Positions 41,632 through 45,112 of a DNA stretch of 45,112 nucleotides are shown here, in pieces. The position numbers and the translations under genes were made by a program. The DNA is taken from assembly GCA_038251315.1 (NCBI GenBank), contig JBBSBK010000019.1:1-45112 (forward strand). Direction: 5' to 3'. The notes under the pieces are model-generated. The model ran no database searches. It was not told the origin of the DNA and saw nothing but the letters and a program-made list of their open reading frames with translations. This DNA is from JBBKXP01 sp038251315. Lineage in GTDB: Bacteria; Pseudomonadota; Alphaproteobacteria; Rhodobacterales; Rhodobacteraceae. Each line of letters begins with the position of its first letter. The stretch's first letter is position 1.

Positions 41632-41643
41632 GATCCGGCCTCC

Positions 41644-43185
41644 TTAATTCGCGGCAAGTTGGGATGCGGAGACATATGCGGCTTGGGCAGTATCGACCTG
41701 CCCGACCAACGCCTCGACGCTTGGCCCGATGGTGTCGGTGACCAGCGACGGGTAGATGCCCAGCAACAAGGTCATCGCGACGAGGGGCGCAAAGATCGCC
41801 TTTTCCCGCCGCGTCAGGTCGGTGATCGAGCGCAGGCTTTCCTTGATAAGCTCCCCCATGACGACGCGACGATACAGCCAAAGCCCATAGGCTGCCGACA
41901 GGATCACACCGGAAGTGGCGACAAGGGCAACCCAGGTATTCGCCTGAAAGATGCCAACGAGGGTCAGGAATTCACCGACAAAACCAGATGTGCCCGGCAG
42001 GCCGACGTTGGCCAATGTGAAGAACATGAAGATCAGCGCATAGGCCGGCATCCGGTTGACAAGGCCGCCATAGGCCGAGATTTCGCGCGTGTGCATCCGG
42101 TCGTAGATGACCCCGACGCACAGGAACAGCGCGCCGGAAATGAAGCCGTGGCTGATCATCTGGAAAATCGCGCCGTCGATCCCCTGCTGGTTCATCGCGA
42201 AGATGCCCATCGTGACATAGCCCATGTGGGCGACGGAACTGTAGGCGATCAGCTTCTTCATGTCCTCCTGCACCAGCGCCACAAGCGACGTGTAGACGAT
42301 GGCGATGGCCGACAGCCACAGCACCAGCGGACCCATCACCTCGGACCCGACGGGGAACATGGGCAGCGAAAACCGCAGGAAGCCGTAACCGCCCATTTTC
42401 AGCAGGATCGCGGCCAGCACCACCGACCCGGCGGTCGGGGCCTGCACGTGTGCGTCGGGCAGCCACGTATGGACCGGCCACATCGGCATCTTGACGGCAA
42501 AGGACGCGAAGAACGCCAGCCACAGCAGGGTCTGCATCCCACCGACGATATGGATGCCAAGGACAAAGAAATCATCCGATGCGAACTGAAAGGTCAGCAG
42601 CGTCGGAATGTCGGTGGTGCCCGCTTGGCTGAACATCGCGACCATCGCGACCAGCATCAGGACCGACCCAAGGAAGGTATAAAGGAAGAATTTGAATGCC
42701 GCATAGATGCGGTCCTTGCCGCCCCAGATGCCGATGATGAGGAACATCGGGATCAGACCTGCCTCGAAAAACAGGTAGAACAGGACGAGGTCCAGCGCCA
42801 TGAATACGCCCAGCATCAGCGTTTCCAGCAGCAGGAAGGCGATCATGTATTCCTTGACCCGCGTGGTCACGCCCCAGCAGGCGGCGATGGTGAGCGGCAT
42901 CAAGAACGTGGTCAGCATGACGAACAGCACGGAAATGCCGTCGACGCCCATCTTGTAGCGCAGGCCCAGCAGCCACGGGCGATCTTCGACAAACTGGAAT
43001 CCGGTGTTGGCCGGGTCGAACCCGAACAGGATGAACAGCGATACAATAAAGGTCGTAACCGTCGCGGCCATCGCCACCCATTTGGCGTTGCGCTGTGCCT
43101 CTTTGTCATCCCCACGCAGGAACAGGGCGAGGATCACCGCCGCAATCAGCGGGATGAAGGTGGTGATCGACAGGAGGCTTTCCAT
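41644..43185 (-). CDS. nuoM: NADH-quinone oxidoreductase subunit M
   Basis: NuoM is an antiporter-like subunit of complex I. The 513-aa protein has 14 helices. LFYLFFEAGLIPMFLIIGIW carries the essential Glu, FASFAVKMPMWPVHTWLPDA carries the Lys and the HTWLPDAH motif, and SSVAHMGYVTMGIF follows. The ATG shares one base with the nuoL stop (TGATG). It is cotranscribed with nuoL and nuoN. Confidence 0.97.
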   Translation of the reverse strand: MESLLSITTFIPLIAAVILALFLRGDDKEAQRNAKWVAMAATVTTFIVSLFILFGFDPANTGFQFVEDRPWLLGLRYKMGVDGISVLFVMLTTFLMPLTIAACWGVTTRVKEYMIAFLLLETLMLGVFMALDLVLFYLFFEAGLIPMFLIIGIWGGKDRIYAAFKFFLYTFLGSVLMLVAMVAMFSQAGTTDIPTLLTFQFASDDFFVLGIHIVGGMQTLLWLAFFASFAVKMPMWPVHTWLPDAHVQAPTAGSVVLAAILLKMGGYGFLRFSLPMFPVGSEVMGPLVLWLSAIAIVYTSLVALVQEDMKKLIAYSSVAHMGYVTMGIFAMNQQGIDGAIFQMISHGFISGALFLCVGVIYDRMHTREISAYGGLVNRMPAYALIFMFFTLANVGLPGTSGFVGEFLTLVGIFQANTWVALVATSGVILSAAYGLWLYRRVVMGELIKESLRSITDLTRREKAIFAPLVAMTLLLGIYPSLVTDTIGPSVEALVGQVDTAQAAYVSASQLAAN

Positions 43186-45112
43186 CAGTTCGCCCCCCCG
43201 GTCAGTGACACCCAGGTCAGAAAGGCAGCGATCCCCAGCACCATCGCAAAGGCGTAGTGGAACACGTAACCTGACTGCGCCTTGCCGGCCATCCGGGTGA
43301 CGAAGGGGATGATGCCAAGGGCGACGCCGTTCAGCCCGCCGTCGATCACGTCACCATCACCGCGCCGCCAAAGGATCCGGCCAAGGGCCAGCGTCGGGCG
43401 GACGAAGAGAAAATTGTAGATCTCGTCGAAATACCACTTGTTCAGCAGGAAAAGATACAGCGGGCGCTGGTTCGCGGCCAGTTTTGCGGGCAAAGACGGG
43501 TCGCGGATATACATCTGGAACGCCAGCAGGAACCCGATCAGCATGGCGATGAACGGGCTGACCTTGACCCAGATGGGCGCGGCATGCGCATCGTCCAGCA
43601 CAGTATTGCCGACACCGATATAGATGGCACCATCGCCGGGCGGGCCGCCAAATTCGAAATGATGCCCTTCACCGCTCGGGTCGTCTGCCGGCGTGTCGGC
43701 AAGCGCCGCCGCAGCACCTTCTGCATCGCCTTCGGCAACCTCCTCCAGCGCGGCGGCAACGCCTTCACCGCCCGCATCGCCCTCCAGTTCTACACCGGTG
43801 TCAGCATGCGCGGCTGCCGCCTCGGGAATGCTAAAGAACCGTGCCACCTTTTCACTTTCACCAAAGAACGACCCATACCAGACCATCCCGGAAAACACCG
43901 CCCCCAGTGCCAGAGCGCCCAGTGGAACAAGCATGGTCCACGGGCTTTCATGGGCGTGTTCATGGGTGTGGTGGTCGCCCTTTTCGGGGCCAAAAAAGGT
44001 CATAAAGATCAACCGCCAGCTATAAAAACTGGTCATCAGCGCGGCGACGACCAGCGCCCAGAACGCGAACCCGTTGCCACCGGCAAAGGCGCTTTCGATC
44101 ACGGCGTCCTTGGACAGGAACCCGGCAAAACCGATGTGGGTCAGCGGAATACCGACGCCTGTGATCGCCAGCGTCCCGATCAGCATGGCGTAAAACGTCA
44201 GCGGAATTTTTTTCCGCAAGCCGCCGTAATTGCGCATATCCTGTTCGTGGTGCATCGCGGTAATAACCGACCCCGCGCCAAGGAACAGCATCGCCTTGAA
44301 AAAGGCATGCGTGAACAGGTGGAACATGGCGACACTGTAAACCCCCGACCCGGCGGCGACGAACATGTAGCCCAACTGCGAACAGGTCGAATAGGCGATG
44401 ACGCGCTTGATGTCGTTCTGGACCAGACCGACCGTGGCCGCAAAAAACGCCGTGCTTGCACCGATATAGACGATGAAGGTCTTGGCATGGGGCGCGAATT
44501 CGATCACCGGCGACATCCGGCAAACAAGGAACACGCCTGCCGTGACCATCGTCGCGGCGTGGATCAGGGCCGATACGGGCGTTGGCCCCTCCATCGCGTC
44601 GGGCAGCCATGTGTGCAGGAACAGTTGCGCCGATTTGCCCATCGCGCCGATGAACAACAGGAACGCGACCAGTTCAGCGGCGTTCCAGTCCGTCCAGAGG
44701 AACGACAGTTGGGTCTGCGCCAGTTCGGGTGCGGCCGCAAAGATGTCATCAAACCGCACGCTGTCGGTCAGGAAAAACAGGGCAAAGATACCAAGGGCAA
44801 AGCCGAAATCGCCCACCCGGTTGACCACGAATGCCTTGATCGCGGCGGCGTTGGCGGATGCCTTCTTGTAGTAGAACCCGATCAGCATATACGACGCGAC
44901 GCCGACCCCTTCCCAGCCAAAGAACATCTGCACAAGGTTGTCGGCCGTGACCAGCATCAGCATGGCAAATGTAAAGAACGACAAGTAGGCAAAAAACCGG
45001 GCCTTGTAGGCGACGCCCTCGCTGAAATTGTCGTCATGCGCCATGTAGCCGATGGAATAGAGATGGACGAGGGCCGACACCGTGGTCACGACGATCAGCA
45101 TGATCGCAGTCA
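43185..45112 (-). CDS. nuoL: NADH-quinone oxidoreductase subunit L, 5' part beyond the window
   Basis: NuoL is the distal proton-pumping subunit of complex I with the lateral helix. The visible part is the last 640 or so residues. The frame runs through the window end (the codons for LTAIM lie across 45101), so the first 80 or so residues are missing and the ATG at 45101 is internal. Visible motifs are FFGWEGVGVASYMLIGFYY, GKSAQLFLHTWLPDAMEGPT, and YSTCSQLGYMFVAAGSG. An acidic Ala/Gly-rich insert occurs near plus-strand 43640-43830 before the last helices. Its stop shares a base with nuoM. Confidence 0.97.
   Translation of the reverse strand, partial: TAIMLIVVTTVSALVHLYSIGYMAHDDNFSEGVAYKARFFAYLSFFTFAMLMLVTADNLVQMFFGWEGVGVASYMLIGFYYKKASANAAAIKAFVVNRVGDFGFALGIFALFFLTDSVRFDDIFAAAPELAQTQLSFLWTDWNAAELVAFLLFIGAMGKSAQLFLHTWLPDAMEGPTPVSALIHAATMVTAGVFLVCRMSPVIEFAPHAKTFIVYIGASTAFFAATVGLVQNDIKRVIAYSTCSQLGYMFVAAGSGVYSVAMFHLFTHAFFKAMLFLGAGSVITAMHHEQDMRNYGGLRKKIPLTFYAMLIGTLAITGVGIPLTHIGFAGFLSKDAVIESAFAGGNGFAFWALVVAALMTSFYSWRLIFMTFFGPEKGDHHTHEHAHESPWTMLVPLGALALGAVFSGMVWYGSFFGESEKVARFFSIPEAAAAHADTGVELEGDAGGEGVAAALEEVAEGDAEGAAAALADTPADDPSGEGHHFEFGGPPGDGAIYIGVGNTVLDDAHAAPIWVKVSPFIAMLIGFLLAFQMYIRDPSLPAKLAANQRPLYLFLLNKWYFDEIYNFLFVRPTLALGRILWRRGDGDVIDGGLNGVALGIIPFVTRMAGKAQSGYVFHYAFAMVLGIAAFLTWVSLTGGAN

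Noticed and set aside
40315..43257. 980-codon open frame on the + strand
   Set aside because: It is antisense to nuoN and nuoM, which are unmistakable. Its product is rich in His, Arg, Gln and Asp, as expected from the reverse complement of hydrophobic GC-rich genes.
1..45112. Mobile elements, CRISPR arrays, defence systems, tRNA and rRNA genes
   Set aside because: I found no transposase, integrase, regular direct-repeat array, defence-gene motif or cloverleaf. The gene content is core chromosome.

Overview
The window is 45 kb of GC-rich, gene-dense chromosome from an alphaproteobacterium, almost certainly order Rhodobacterales (Roseobacter-type Rhodobacteraceae). This rests on the protein sequences, on compact operons with 1-4 base overlaps, on frequent GTG/TTG starts, on an infC reading frame that appears to begin at AUA, and on three copies of a short palindromic repeat (consensus near GCCTCCGGCGGGAGTATTT followed by GGCCAAAAGAAG). 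This assignment is inferred from memory of these families, not from a search. I see no tRNA or rRNA gene, CRISPR array, insertion sequence, prophage or integrase. The region is core chromosome, not a mobile island.

Layout. 1-4.4 kb: an Ala-rich membrane-anchored protein, infC, a DUF1203 gene and a large OmpA-family protein. The first and last share (AADQA)n-type repeats. 4.5-7.2 kb: glutaryl-CoA dehydrogenase, a Roseobacter conserved hypothetical and a small membrane protein. 7.2-14.9 kb: pyrC, pyrE, a DnaA-box-like spacer, dnaB, a short MprF-like gene, alr and an MlaE/MlaF-type lipid ABC pair, all on + with coupled ends. 15.4-18.6 kb: a coiled-coil membrane protein, a one-domain PqiA-like protein, radA and cvpA. 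18.6-22.5 kb: an AI-2E family transporter, purF, a small GspC/PilP-like protein and an SDR-like protein lacking catalytic residues. 22.6-25.3 kb: surE-pcm-nlpD, with an NlpD whose metal ligands are degenerate. 25.4-27.9 kb (minus): tatA-tatB-tatC and an overlapping DUF815 ATPase that stops early. 28.1-31.9 kb: a YafY/WYL-type regulator with an inverted repeat in front, an orphan FbpC-type ATPase, a second atypical SDR and a Hint-domain protein. 32.0-37 kb: prfC, an OsmC-type protein, an unknown Cys/His protein, an RhlE-type DEAD-box helicase and a small exported protein. 37-45.1 kb (minus): the end of the complex I operon (nuoL, cut by the window edge, nuoM, nuoN), running into birA, coaX and RNase J.

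The genes serve nucleotide synthesis (pyrC, pyrE, purF), replication and repair (dnaB, radA), translation (infC, prfC), RNA metabolism (RNase J, RhlE), protein export (TatABC), envelope maintenance (MprF-like, Alr, MlaEF, PqiA-like, NlpD, OmpA) and respiration (Nuo). No clear new multi-gene system is visible. The points most worth a second look are the in-frame stop in the DUF815 ATPase, the shared alanine-repeat pair, the AUA start of infC, the AT-rich palindrome-bearing spacer near 15.2 kb, the acidic insert in NuoL, the operator-like repeat at 28.08 kb and the catalytically degenerate SDR and NlpD proteins.
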